Shown here piece by piece: positions 44,531-53,709 of a stretch of DNA of 64,000 bases. The DNA lies in assembly GCA_963580285.1 (NCBI GenBank), contig OY757015.1:130135688-130199687 (forward strand). Direction: 5' to 3'. Numbering within the stretch: the stretch's first letter is position 1; each line of letters starts with the position of its first letter. This stretch comes from Lucinisca nassula (Eukaryota > Mollusca > Bivalvia > Lucinida > Lucinidae). The position numbers were made by a program, and so were the translations under genes. The notes under the pieces are model-generated. The model saw only the letters and a program-made list of their open reading frames with translations, did no database searches and was not told the origin of the DNA.

Positions 44531-44992
44531 CTTTCCTATTTTAATTGTAGCTCAGCTGATTGGTCCATTCAAAACTGTACATGATATCAGTACATGATAT
44601 CAGTACATGATAACAATACATTTATCAAAATTTATTAGTACCGCCAACATCAAAAGGAAAGTACTGGAAGCTGTGGATTAAAATATTATTTTCGCACATA
44701 TTTCGGCTCATTCTTTGTACCATCTCAATATTTGGTCCGTTGATACAAGAATGTATTCATTTGAACTTTTAATGTATCAAGAAAAAAATCTGAAAATGTT
44801 GTCTTTTTATCGTCTGCTGCACCTTCTTGTAAAGTTTTTAAAATATATGTATATATTTTTTGCATACAGTTTAATAATCTGGACCCTGATCAGACTGCTC
44901 TAGGGGTAGTCTGACCTTGATATGAATTTAATTTATGAAACGATAAGCATAATCTTACACTCGTGGTCATATCAAATGAAATCATCGCCTCG

Positions 44993-44993
44993 T

Positions 44994-45061
<68 letters not shown>
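44993..45061 (+). repeat. (GA)n microsatellite
   Basis: About 33 GA units with no interruption. It produces the repetitive Arg-Glu or Ser-Leu readings on the two strands, which are not genes. Confidence 0.95.
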
Positions 45062-45064
<3 letters not shown>

Positions 45065-45164
45065 TGCTTTGCTTTCTTTCTATGTTCCGTTGTGTTTGCT
45101 CTACCTTCTGATTCTGATATCATCAGTAGACTATCGTCTGTGATTGTAGCATTTCGGGTTTATT

Positions 45165-45195
<31 letters not shown>

Positions 45196-45234
45196 TGCAC
45201 GTAACTCAGAGTTTGCGTAGATGCTCATAGGTTC

Positions 45235-45434
45235 TGTTGTCCGAAGATAAGTTGAAAGTGACGTAATGTTTTTTCCACTGTTGTCAAACGGTAACGGCGC
45301 TTCGGTAAAGATAATTTTAACGGTATAGTCTGTTTTGTCAGCCAATGATGGGTATGATAATGATAACGATGGATCCTGTCGAACCATCCTGTTGTGGTAT
45401 ACTCTTTTACGTCACTGTCTAGTTATCCTCCGAC
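45235..45434. mobile_element. TIR element, about 200 bp
   Basis: Ends CTGTTGTCCGAAGATAAGT and ACTTATCC-type inverse (TTATCCTCCGACAACA), forming imperfect terminal inverted repeats of about 30 bp that include the TGACGTAA block. It lies in tandem with the longer related element on its right. Confidence 0.55.
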
Positions 45435-45437
45435 AAC

Positions 45438-45957
45438 AAAACTTTTGTCCGAAGATAAGTTGAAAGTGACGTCAGCGAATGTTTTTGTTATCAAGCATTG
45501 TCCACTGTTGACAAAAGGTATTGTTTATCAACTACCTTTGAGAGTTCAAGGTTCAAGCGTGCCAAGACTATTCCAAGTTTTAGGGGAAGCAGGTTTCGGA
45601 TTTCTTTTTTCACAGGATTTTAAAATTACAAATAAGTTTTTTTGATAATGCCATCATGTTGAAACGTGGCCAAGTGGTTAATATGATGCAGTACGAATCT
45701 CAGTAAAACCATATCGTAATGTAAAATCCCAACTGAAGGCGACTTAACCTAAAGCACGTACTAGTCCAAAATTAAAAGTGCAGTCACGTCTCACTTCGTT
45801 TTGAAAGACTATTTTTTATAACGACGCTTCGGTAATGATAATTATGCCGTCTTGCCAGCCAATGCTGGGTAAGTTAATTATAACGGTGCAACCTGCCAAA
45901 CTTACCTGGGATGGTATACTCTTTTACGTCACTGTCTACTTATCCTCCGACAACAGT
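45438..45957. mobile_element. Longer related TIR element with tRNA-like repeat inside
   Basis: Starts TTTTGTCCGAAGATAAGTTG and ends CTACTTATCCTCCGACAACA, matching the neighbouring 200-bp element at both ends. Its interior holds the second copy of the ACCTTTGAGAGTTCAAGG and tRNA-like repeat seen at 31845. Confidence 0.5.
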
Positions 45958-46219
45958 AAATTCATTGGTTTATTGCAATGTGCCATTGATAGGTTGTATT
46001 CTTTGTTTTTTGGGGTTTTTTTTTTTAGCTGTAAGGGCCTATTAGCGATACAGAATTTCCTATCACCTCAGAAGAGATTAAACTGTCTCAATTCTACAAA
46101 AATGTTATCAGATACATGAAACATTATCTCGAACGCGTGCGTTTTCAAAAAAAAAAAACAACAAAAAAACATTGTATCAACTGCAATACCAGTGATCATG
46201 TAATCGACACAGAAATATC

Positions 46220-46410
46220 ATTATGAGAACACGCCTATTTGACTAAAATGAATATTTTCCCACCAAAAAAAGAAACATTTTCAGATAGAACATTCTGCAG
46301 TTTTTCATATTTTTGCCCAAAAACATAGATTGTGAAATCGTTACGGTGAGGCGGTCCTAACGAGTGCCACAATTTATGTTTTGGGCCGAAATAAGAATAA
46401 AATATCGCAA
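46220..46410 (+). mobile_element. PAL-A copy, decayed
   Basis: CATTATGAGAACACGCCTAT, ACATAGATTGTGAAATCGTT and GGCCGAAATAAGAATAAAAT. The right third is missing, where a PLE begins. Confidence 0.65.
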
Positions 46411-46792
46411 ATAATTCGAACTGCCAGAGTGTCTATTCATGTAACTGGCTTCATCACTCGTAACAAATTATTAACTACTATTTTTATCAGGCTTTTCGCT
46501 ATCATAAACTTCACAAACGTAAGGTTAATCATGTCTATAGACGTCATTTAGATTCAAATTCAATGTTGCACTTAAATCCGATCTGCAACAAGGCCCATCG
46601 GAACCTGAATTTAATGGTGCTTTATTATATAAATTCAGAAAAATAAATGCTTTCAGTACACAGTTTCGTATAATCGTTCTTCGTCATAAAAAAGATCGGG
46701 TACAACACAAATGTTTTAGGACAGACTGCATGCATGGCAGTTAACCCAATCACGGTTAATAACTTTGCTTAGAATTGCACGCCGGCGGGTCG

Positions 46793-47086
46793 CATCACGT
46801 AACAAGTCCGTGAAACGAAGACCCCTCTAAACCCGCATAATATAGAGAAAAGCGGGGTTTACGGAGGTATACATTATGTGCCTTATCTTTGCTCAAAAAC
46901 ATAGATTGTTGGTACTCGTTAGAACCGCCTGTTAGAACAGCCGAGGCGGTTCTCGGCTGTTATAACAAGCACCAACAATCTGTTTTGAAATCAGAAATAA
47001 AATATGTTATCATTTTGACCCATACTGTGTCATTTCTGACACCATGTTGTACACCATTATTTCACATGGACATGTTTTCCTAATGG
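46793..47086 (-). mobile_element. PAL-B copy, complete, inserted in PLE
   Basis: CATCACGTAACAAGTCCGTG to ATGTTTTCCTAATG, with hairpin tip rearranged (CGCCTGTTAGAACAGCCGAG). Host PLE bases on the two sides (GGGTCG and GGGCCTCAG) allow at most a 1-bp target duplication. Confidence 0.82.
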
Positions 47087-47330
47087 GGCCTCAGACACAA
47101 TGACGGCTCCAGCCTAAGGACTTAATTAAAATTAAGGTACTCTCGATTGGTGTCTGATCATCTGTCTCTGATCGGGCCAACCGGATTCTAACTGCTAGTT
47201 TTTCTTAAGCTCCAGTATTTCAGTTATTTCATTGTTTCAAGTTTGCATCGTTGTTTCATCACTGTAGTCGTTTTGTTTACGGAGGTGTTGTACTGATGAG
47301 GCAGAAATCCTTCATGCGGACTGAACATAT

Positions 47331-47566
47331 GGGACCCGTCAAGCGATTTTGGTACTTATCGCCTATGCGAGCAGCGAAGGTTCAGGCGAGCCTGCGCATT
47401 TGCGCAGTCTCGCCAGAACCTTCGCTGCTCACTCATACAAGCAGTGAATCAAGAGGAACCTTCAGACAGAAAGCCAAATCCCTGGCCCCCCTGAATGGCT
47501 GGGCACGCGCAGTTAAAATTTGTCATGACGGAATGCTCGAAGACACAAATTTGCTTGGCGGGGCTC
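47331..47566 (+). mobile_element. GTCAAGCG hairpin MITE, copy 4
   Basis: GGGACCCGTCAAGCGATTTT to AAATTTGCTTGGCGGGGCTC. Inserted in the PLE block CTGAACAAATTATTTGTCTA AATC, which is interrupted after CTGAACA. Confidence 0.84.
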
Positions 47567-47942
47567 ATTTGCCTAAATCACGACAGAACCAAGGGCGATA
47601 ACTTTGTCTTTGTACAATCGATTAAAGAACCACCCACCTTCACCTCCCAAGGAACATTCTGCTTACCACGAGCAAAGCACGTTCCAAAGCAGTTACTCTG
47701 CCAGGGTTTATCATTGTTAGTGTTTGTCTTTGCAGGCATGCACTGCTGATATCTTTGTTTTTATTTTGGATAGCCGTTTGGCCATTTTGTGGGAAATAAT
47801 TGTCCTTTTTGCTTATAGCCTGTGACGTTTTCATTATAGTGAAGTTATTGTATGTTCGTGTTTCGTTTCCTTTAATGTCATGGATGTGAGGTCTGAGATA
47901 ATTGAATCGATTCCTGATAATTACTTTCATTTATATTTTGAC

Positions 47943-48340
47943 TCAAACTTGGAAGTATACAGAGTTCTGGCGCTGCTAAGACTAGTGTACGTATGCGAAT
48001 CGTGGACAGTTTACCAACGACATGCCAAAACATTTAATAACGTTCATAAAAGCTGTCTTAGAAAGTGTTAAAGATAAAGGGCCAAGACAGGATTCCTGAC
48101 ATAGAAAACCAGAAAAGGACAAATATGCAGAGAGTGCACACACTTTTGACACTGGCATAGTTATGATGGACATACCATGTTACCAGGATGTCTTAGGAAG
48201 GTCAACCAAACAATTCATCTGTGGAAAACTTCAAATGGGCAAACACTCTCATGGTTATAAGAAGAAGCGATGCAAGGACACCCTCAAAGCCTACTTCGAG
48301 GGCAGCAGCATACCAACATAATCGTAGGAACAACTTGTAC
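47943..48340 (+). pseudogene. LINE C-terminal fragment
   Basis: Reads LEVYRVLALLRLVYVCESWT, VYQRHAKTFNNVHKSCLRK, then GKLQMGKHSHGYKKKRCKDT LKAYFEG. These are the same blocks as the LINE at 8-10 kb, but a different copy. Frameshifts occur between blocks. It is bounded by a PLE 3' end on the left and a truncated SINE on the right. Confidence 0.75.
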
Positions 48341-48386
48341 AAGACCGACCAAAGTGGCGAGGCCTCATTAGAAGGCATGCTCTTGT

Positions 48387-48600
48387 TTGTTTGTTTGTTT
48401 GTTTGATTGATTTGAGGTTTAACGTCCCCGTCAACAATGTAAAGGCCATTTTGGAGACGTTGCTTTCAGTTTTGTGGGACTTTTAACCAACGCTGAGATG
48501 AAATGACATCTCAAGCCCTGTCGCGCAATGAAACCAATAGGGTCTGTAAGCATGGACGGTCCGACTCGCACCGCTTTGCCTGGGCAGGCTTAGATCCTCT
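48387..48600 (-). mobile_element. SINE-M copy, 5' truncated
   Basis: The tail (four TTTG units, then GAGGTTTAACGTCCCCGTCA read on plus) is intact. The head is cut at GATCCTCTT, where a foldback remnant starts that runs up to exon 3. Confidence 0.75.
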
Positions 48601-48665
48601 TGATTATCGATTTTATAACATGGCGTTATTACATTCTCTGACGTGACGTCATATGGTAAATAGCC
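48601..48665 (+). repeat. Foldback-family remnant next to exon 3
   Basis: GATTATCGATTTTATAACAT GGCGTTATTAC and GACGTGACGTCATATGGTAA A match the tail of the foldback at 30360-30430. It ends 15 nt from exon 3. Confidence 0.6.
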
Positions 48666-48679
48666 ATTGATACACTTAC

Positions 48680-48916
48680 CACTTCTGAGAGCTTTAACAG
48701 TCATCTGGCTACCGGCGTCAATAGATATACTAAATATTTTCTTGTTGGTGGTGTCGGTCCAGTATATTCTTCTATCTACAGGATCATAGTCCAGGGCCAC
48801 AGCGTTACCAGACTGTTCCACCGGTACTTCCACATAGTTACCAGAGTCCAGGTCCATACGAAATATCTTGTCTTTTAAGGTGTCAGTAAATAGCAAGAAA
48901 CCATCCGGCATTGTTG
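48680..48916 (-). CDS. Exon 3: YWTD propeller blades 1-2
   Basis: The 79 residues contain blade 1 (FLLFTDTLKDKIFRMDLDSG) and the canonical RRIYWTDTTNKKIFSISIDAG of blade 2. These are LDL-receptor class B repeats, which form extracellular six-bladed beta-propellers in LRP-type receptors. The acceptor is a pyrimidine-rich TGTATATTTCAG before CAACAATG, and the donor is GAAGTG followed by GTAAGT. The length of 237 nt equals 2 + 78 codons + 1, and the final G joins AT of the next exon to give Asp. About 15 nt into the downstream intron the sequence becomes a foldback repeat and then a truncated SINE, so mobile DNA reaches almost to the splice donor. Confidence 0.9.
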
Positions 48917-50324
48917 CTGAAATATACACAGGATAAGGTCAAAATATTCAAAGAAAAAGTTCTACATGTATACTGGTGCAAAAGTCCATAGCTCGTGCTA
49001 TTAATTCTCAGTACAGTCCCTTGACAGATCCTTTGGAAGCAAAGAATACACCAGACAATTAAAAATAGCAGTCTCGGTTTTAATGAGTCTGTTCTTGACC
49101 AGTACTTAAATGTGCAACACCGGTCACGAACCGGTTTAAGCAGAACTCTATTTTCAAAATTATTCTAAATAATGTCAATGATCCCAAAGGACCAGAAATA
49201 TAAACTGCGTAACCCACCTGGTGCACGTTTCTTTCAGACTGCCAAACGATGAATAAAATAGTGTTCAGTTTGGTCTTCAAACCTTACTTCTTTTACAATC
49301 TTAATTAGCATCACCAGGAAATCAGGTTCCATGTTAATTTGCACAGGTAATATAATCAATGGGGATGTTGGTGGATAAATCTTAACTGCGGGCATGTGAT
49401 AAAACTTACATTCGCGAGCATCTTGTGCATTTCGTGTTTCGTGGAAAGGAACTACCGTAAAATACAATGCGACTTTGTCCGACTGTTCCATTTAATTCTT
49501 TAATAACAACTCCGATCAGCGTACTAACCCTAAGTGAGCGTGCGTCATAAAATTTATAATCCATCTGCAATTTACCCTTGGAATCCCTAAACGCAGCACT
49601 GCGTGCCTACGTATGTGTAAGCTTATTATTTTGGTTCAGAATTTATTTGGCAGATGTGAGCCATGGCCTTGTCACTGTATGGACTATTTTAAGTCTTCGT
49701 CCAATTGATGAAGTCAAACTTCCAATTAACGTTATAATTGTTCAGGTGACCCTCTACTAAAAAAAGTTGGAACAGTGGAAACGGTAAGCATTTTGTTGTC
49801 ACTATAAATACCAAGTAGCTCCTGCCTTGAAGGGCGGTTGGAATGCACTCCTCAACATTAAGATTTATTGGGTCATTTCTTACGGGCACATTTTAAATCC
49901 AAACATTTTAATTGCGAACCATGCAAAGACATCTAGAAACTAATGGAACATATTCTATGGGAAATTTCTAACCGTTTTATTAACTTCCTTACGTGCTTAC
50001 ATATTTTGATGGTTTCTACAAAAGGCATCGTTTCCTGTGTTATGACAGCGGAACCAGCTGATCGTTAGAAAACTTCCACAGAGCAGTGGCAACTATTAAA
50101 TTCAGCTGACCATTTTGACATTTGCGAAGAACATGCGCACAGGCTGATACGCATTTTTACAGTTGTTAGACAGTACACTACCTATTCTTTCTATATCTGA
50201 AATGTCAAGACCCTTTGCTCATATATGTAGTTTAGAAGACCGATTTGTGCCTTACTAGGATAACACAGTGCATAATTGCACGTGAGTTAATGTTTGTTTG
50301 TTTTTTTTTTCGTCTCTGTGGGAT
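48917..50324. other. Intron between exons 2 and 3, unassigned
   Basis: No transposable element recognised in most of this interval, which is unusual for the window. Open frames at 49080-49491 (-) have no domain signature. Confidence 0.5.
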
Positions 50325-50510
50325 AGCCTTTCTGGTGAAATTTTGTGATACTTGTCTCAATGATAAATTTGCAATATATTGCGCAGCTCCGTAGATTCGT
50401 CTTCATGTGACGTTTCTAACAAGAAACTACAATTTAGTGTGATAAGAAAAAACAATGTATACGCACATGTTATAGTTTTCATGTACACGGGTATTCATTA
50501 TACAGACAAA
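50325..50510 (+). mobile_element. PAL-B copy, strongly decayed
   Basis: CTTTCTGGTGAAATTTTGTG ATACTT, ATAAGAAAAAACAATGTATA CGC and ATGTACACGGGTATTCATTA keep PAL-B order, but the hairpin is gone. It ends about 35 nt beyond exon 2. Confidence 0.45.
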
Positions 50511-50543
50511 TGGGTATCGATGTGTCAAGAGAAATAAACTTAC

Positions 50544-50713
50544 AATGATTGCACACTACCGCAGCATCCTGTAGATGTGAGCAATCAGTTTCACCCCACT
50601 TATTTGCTGTACAATCAACAATAGAATTTTCCGTGCTATCACAGTGTACGTTGTCCAACAAAATCATGCCACTTCCTATTCCGTTATTTGCTGCTATACC
50701 TCTGGATCCGTGT
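50544..50713 (-). CDS. Exon 2: second half of SRCR domain
   Basis: This exon completes the SRCR domain with HGSRGIAANNGIGSG, MILLDNVHCDSTENSIVDC and WGETDCSHLQDAAVVC, which are the conserved C-terminal signatures of the family. The acceptor is ...TTATGTTTAG before ACACGG and the donor is CATT followed by GTAAGT. Its 170 nt consist of 1 base, 56 codons and 1 base. The trailing T joins CA of the next exon to make Ser, which puts only NHS and a few residues between the last SRCR cysteine and the start of the propeller. NHS is a possible N-glycosylation site. A hammerhead ribozyme motif sits in the preceding intron, 107 nt upstream of this acceptor and on the same strand. Confidence 0.88.
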
Positions 50714-50814
50714 CTAAACATAATGATAATCATTTGTCAATAAATCATTGAGAAGAATAATAATCAAACATGAGTTCCTTTAAGAGCAATGAAAACATTC
50801 ATAAGAAAGAAGAT

Positions 50815-50860
50815 GGGTCATACTACGTAGTTTCGGCTAATAAAGCCTCATCAGTGACCC
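50815..50860 (-). ncRNA. Hammerhead ribozyme, complete core, intronic and sense to host gene
   Basis: Reading the minus strand from 50860, every hammerhead part is present. Stem I is GGGTCA (50860-50855) paired with TGACCC (50820-50815). The core CTGATGA is at 50854-50848. Stem II is GGCT/AGCC (50847-50844 with 50838-50835) closed by a TTATT loop. GAAA is at 50834-50831. Stem III is ACT/AGT (50831-50829 with 50824-50822) with an ACGT loop. The scissile position is A50821, after GT. All stems are fully Watson-Crick. A type I hammerhead with a 3-bp stem III is the form known from metazoan retrozymes and some Penelope-like elements. It lies inside the intron between exons 1 and 2. Activity is inferred from the conserved core and has not been shown. 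Confidence 0.88.
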
Positions 50861-51213
50861 TGTAATGATCCGGCAAAGAAAGCCAGAGAAAACATACTGC
50901 AATTTTGCGAATTTCGAATAGGCAGTCGATTCAAAGACTGATATAAATCAAAATGGGGTCCAAACAATTAAAAACCTGTCTAGAATATGAGTCTAAACCA
51001 ATAATTTATTTCCGATTTCTCAGAATATTCACGCTGACTGTCTTTCGAACAAAAAGTAGTTCCACTGATATGTACACATTTCTAAACTAGACATTGATTG
51101 GCAGATTGAGACCGCGATTTAACCGTTATAGAATCTGAAGTTTGAGACAAAGACATCTTTTATGACCATGCAAAGGGATATTCTTGTACCGGAGGTGAGA
51201 AAACGGAAAATAG

Positions 51214-51272
51214 AGATGAAATCGATACAACTCCCAAAAACCCCCATCAGAGACACCAATGGGAAAGAAACA
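51214..51272 (-). mobile_element. PLE 3'-terminal scrap
   Basis: Minus-strand 3' end (GTTTCTTTCCCATTGGTGTC to TGTATCGATTTCATC), truncated exactly where a partial PAL-A starts at 51273. It lies in the intron between exons 1 and 2, about 350 nt upstream of the hammerhead on the same strand. Confidence 0.65.
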
Positions 51273-51425
51273 GCATCACGAAAGCATACCTATATAATTT
51301 TGACCCCTTTGAACCCCACTTTTATATTGTGAAACTGGGGTTCTCGTGGGTATACCTTATTTTTCTTATTTCTGCTCTAAAATATATATTGTGGGTACTC
51401 GTTAGAACCGCCTCGATGTGGCGCT
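51273..51425 (-). mobile_element. PAL-A left half
   Basis: CATCACGAAAGCATACCTAT to ACCGCCTCGATGTGGCG. It stops at the hairpin tip, suggesting breakage there. Confidence 0.7.
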
Positions 51426-52206
51426 ATTAATTCGCTATTAACTCCTTTACCCCTGAGTTTCTGAGGTTGCCTCTAGTTTGGTGGTGCATATCTATATGCC
51501 TTTAGTTGAAGTTGTTATTAGACTGGAAATAAGTGTAAGATGGGTTTGAGCCTTTAGATTTGGAACTACACTATTTATATACGTACTTGCACCGGATTAT
51601 ATAGTTGAAAGTTTTAATGTCACCAAAATTTAAACACTTTTTCTGATGAAAATGTGTGATTTTTTTCCGCTTCCAATAAAGAATGCTGGCTCTCCTTTAA
51701 ACTACCTCAGAGCTTATATGCATTCTATGCCTGGTGTTGTACTAAATATTTACACTACAGAACTGGAAAATCGTATTATTTTTAACTTTGCAATATCGCA
51801 CATTTACATTGTCTAAATGGTGCAAATCCTCACAAAGTACTTAACTGATCAGGACAGCAATCTCACCAAAAAGAACAGCGGGGAGTAGCATTTACAAAGA
51901 TTGAAGTTGTATACTAGTATTCCAAAAGAAAATATGAAACTTTCTATCAAGGTGCATACAATAATGGAGACAGCAAACCCTACCTTGAGAACCCCCCCCC
52001 CCCCAACCCCACCCCAGTTTGTCACCGTGTTTCTCTGTTCCCTAAATCATGTTTTCTTCTTCCTTAGTAGTAATTAAAAAAAAAAACTCTTATAAACTGC
52101 TTTTGTGACCTTGTTCCTTATATTTACCATATTTGCTATACAATAAACTGGCATGTTCCCTGCTGAGAATCGCTTCAGCGTCCAGATCTAAATAATTCCT
52201 TCATAC

Positions 52207-52375
52207 CTTGAGAAGCCTAGCATATGACACACTACAGCGGCGTCAAAATCGCCCCAAAAATCATTGCACACTGTTCCCCAAGTGTTGAAAGCGAACAGCT
52301 CCACCCGTCCATCATGACAAGAACTTCCATCAACTAGACGCACATAAACTGGAGATGTCGGTGTAGCTGGACTTC
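52207..52375 (-). CDS. Exon 1 seen: first half of SRCR domain, SRCR-YWTD receptor-like gene
   Basis: This exon encodes 56 residues of a scavenger receptor cysteine-rich (SRCR) domain, an extracellular ligand-binding module. Visible family hallmarks are VRLVDGSS, GRVELF, NTWGTVCNDFWGDFDAAVVC and MLGFSR. On the minus strand the acceptor is ...CTTTTATAG before GAAGTCC, and the donor is CTCAAG followed by GTATGA. The exon enters in phase 1 and leaves two bases (AG) that join the A of the next exon to make Arg, so GFSR runs on into HGSRG without a break. No upstream exon was recognised, so the gene is 5'-open. The 169-nt length and phase-1 entry are usual for SRCR exons. PLE 3'-end sequence begins about 30 nt upstream of the acceptor. 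The domain identity is firm; the name of the whole protein is not known. Confidence 0.88.
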
Positions 52376-52404
52376 CTATAAAAGATAGTCGTAAATATTG
52401 TAAA

Positions 52405-52480
52405 ACCAAGAAGTGCAGGCAATGATCAGGAATCGGTACAATAACCCCACACCTCCTATCCAAAACATCAAAAGAGAAGG
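52405..52480 (-). mobile_element. PLE 3'-terminal scrap next to exon 1 acceptor
   Basis: The minus strand reads TTTGATGTTTTGGATAGGAG GTGTGGGGTTATTGTACCGATTCC and TGATCATTGCCTGCACTTC, the PLE 3' end. It stops about 29 nt before the acceptor of exon 1 (52376), so the sequence just upstream of the splice-site tract is retroelement-derived. Confidence 0.65.
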
Positions 52481-53071
52481 AAAAAGAAGACAGGAAAAGA
52501 AGTGAAATGTTTAAAATGTGGTCTGCGTAGGGCTACAATATTGTTATTGTGCAATCAAGCTGTTTTAACAAAATATGTTCTATAAATGGTTATCCTTATG
52601 GAGCAAGGAATACAACAAAGAACTAAAACCTGTACAAGGTTTTTGATCAGAGTAGCTAGTTTATACAAACTGGACCTCATAAGAGACCCTCGAATATTTT
52701 CAAAATTTCAAAACGGTTTCAATAACAATGGCTATTCATACATGTGGATATTTTGTATAATGGTTAAAAACGATCTCATATTAAAACATTTAGTTGTGTA
52801 AGTATGCCTCTCCCTGGGTTTAGCGGGAAAATGGAGGTAAAAAGTCACCAGCTTAACGCGTTTAAAGCATAGCATAGCATATAACATGTTATAGGCATAT
52901 TGATTTTATGTATGAACCTGTTTAAATTCAATGATTTTACGTTAGAAATCAAGAAATTGTACGGAGGGCGAAACATTAATTTTTTAGCGACAGAGACCCT
53001 TTCAAGATATGCGTGTTGTTCCTTCGTTTCTGCATCTTTACAGAATGGGTATGAATGAGCTTAAATGAACC

Positions 53072-53381
53072 TTCTCAGTCCCCGCCCGTCGGGGCTTGAA
53101 GAAATAGATGGGCTGCATGGTACTTTCACGCAGAGCTGAAACCGACCCGAACACGAGTACTGGTAATCCGCTTAGAGCATCTAAGCCTGCCTAGGCAATG
53201 TGGTGCGAGTCGGCCCGTCCATGCTTATAAACCCTATTGGTTTTATTGGCGGAAAGACCTTGAAATGTCATGTCATCTGAATGTCGGGTAAAAGTCCCAT
53301 AAAATTGGAAGCAACGACTCCAAAATGACCTTTACAGTGTTGACGGGGACGTTATATTTCAAATCAAACAAGCACACAAAC
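53072..53381 (+). mobile_element. SINE-M copy with 9-bp target duplication
   Basis: Full length, flanked by AAATGAACC at 53063-53071 and 53382-53390. It lies immediately 5' of the hammerhead tandem repeat. Confidence 0.82.
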
Positions 53382-53449
53382 AAATGAACCCTTGATATTT
53401 TAGTCCTTAGGGACCGTTGATTCCACTGCGAAATTTCGAAAATATCTGA

Positions 53450-53495
53450 GGGTCACTGCTGCGGCCTAATTGGTCGAAACTAGCAAGTCTGACCC
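53450..53495 (+). ncRNA. Hammerhead ribozyme copy 1, core mutated
   Basis: Stem I GGGTCA/TGACCC is perfect. Stem II is GGCC/GGTC (one G-T pair) with loop TAATT. GAAA, stem III ACT/AGT with loop AGCA, and a C at the cleavage position are all intact. The core reads CTGCTGC instead of CTGATGA, changing two invariant A positions, so this copy is probably inactive although its fold is preserved. Confidence 0.8.
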
Positions 53496-53709
53496 AGAAA
53501 CAACTTGTATACTCTACAGTTTTCAGATCTGTAATGTTGGCATTGTTTTCAAGGGACTACGTTTTTAATAAAAAACATATTGAACTTCACCACAGCTGTT
53601 GTTAAGGGAATATGTGGCGGCCAACAAATGTCTCCCTGCCCTTCATCATAGTTATACTTTCTAGTCGTTTGAAATCATCGGTTCTACTGGGTTCTTTGAA
53701 AACATCTGA

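Larger units (their letters stand above)
46405..47940 (+). pseudogene. PLE copy (RT C-terminus and 3' region) split by two insertions
   Basis: It begins in the RT C-terminal region (ARVSIHVTGF-like reading near 46420-46450), passes the CTPVG-equivalent site near 46780 and continues through the whole 3' region to 47940. It is interrupted by a complete PAL-B at 46793-47086 and by a GTCAAGCG hairpin MITE at 47331-47566. Removing both restores continuous similarity to the other PLE copies. The ORF is decayed. Confidence 0.75.

Noticed and set aside
44890..45220. Arg-Glu and Ser-Leu repeat proteins
   Set aside because: Direct translation of the (GA)n microsatellite.
224..51425. Regularly recurring palindromes as a CRISPR-like array
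   Set aside because: Units are 270-300 bp, irregularly spaced, in both orientations, with their own terminal repeats; the DNA is eukaryotic.
255..51665. CTGATGAAAATCCGTG in PAL-B copies looked like the start of a hammerhead core
   Set aside because: No stem II follows and no GAAA stands at the right distance; the resemblance is limited to seven bases.
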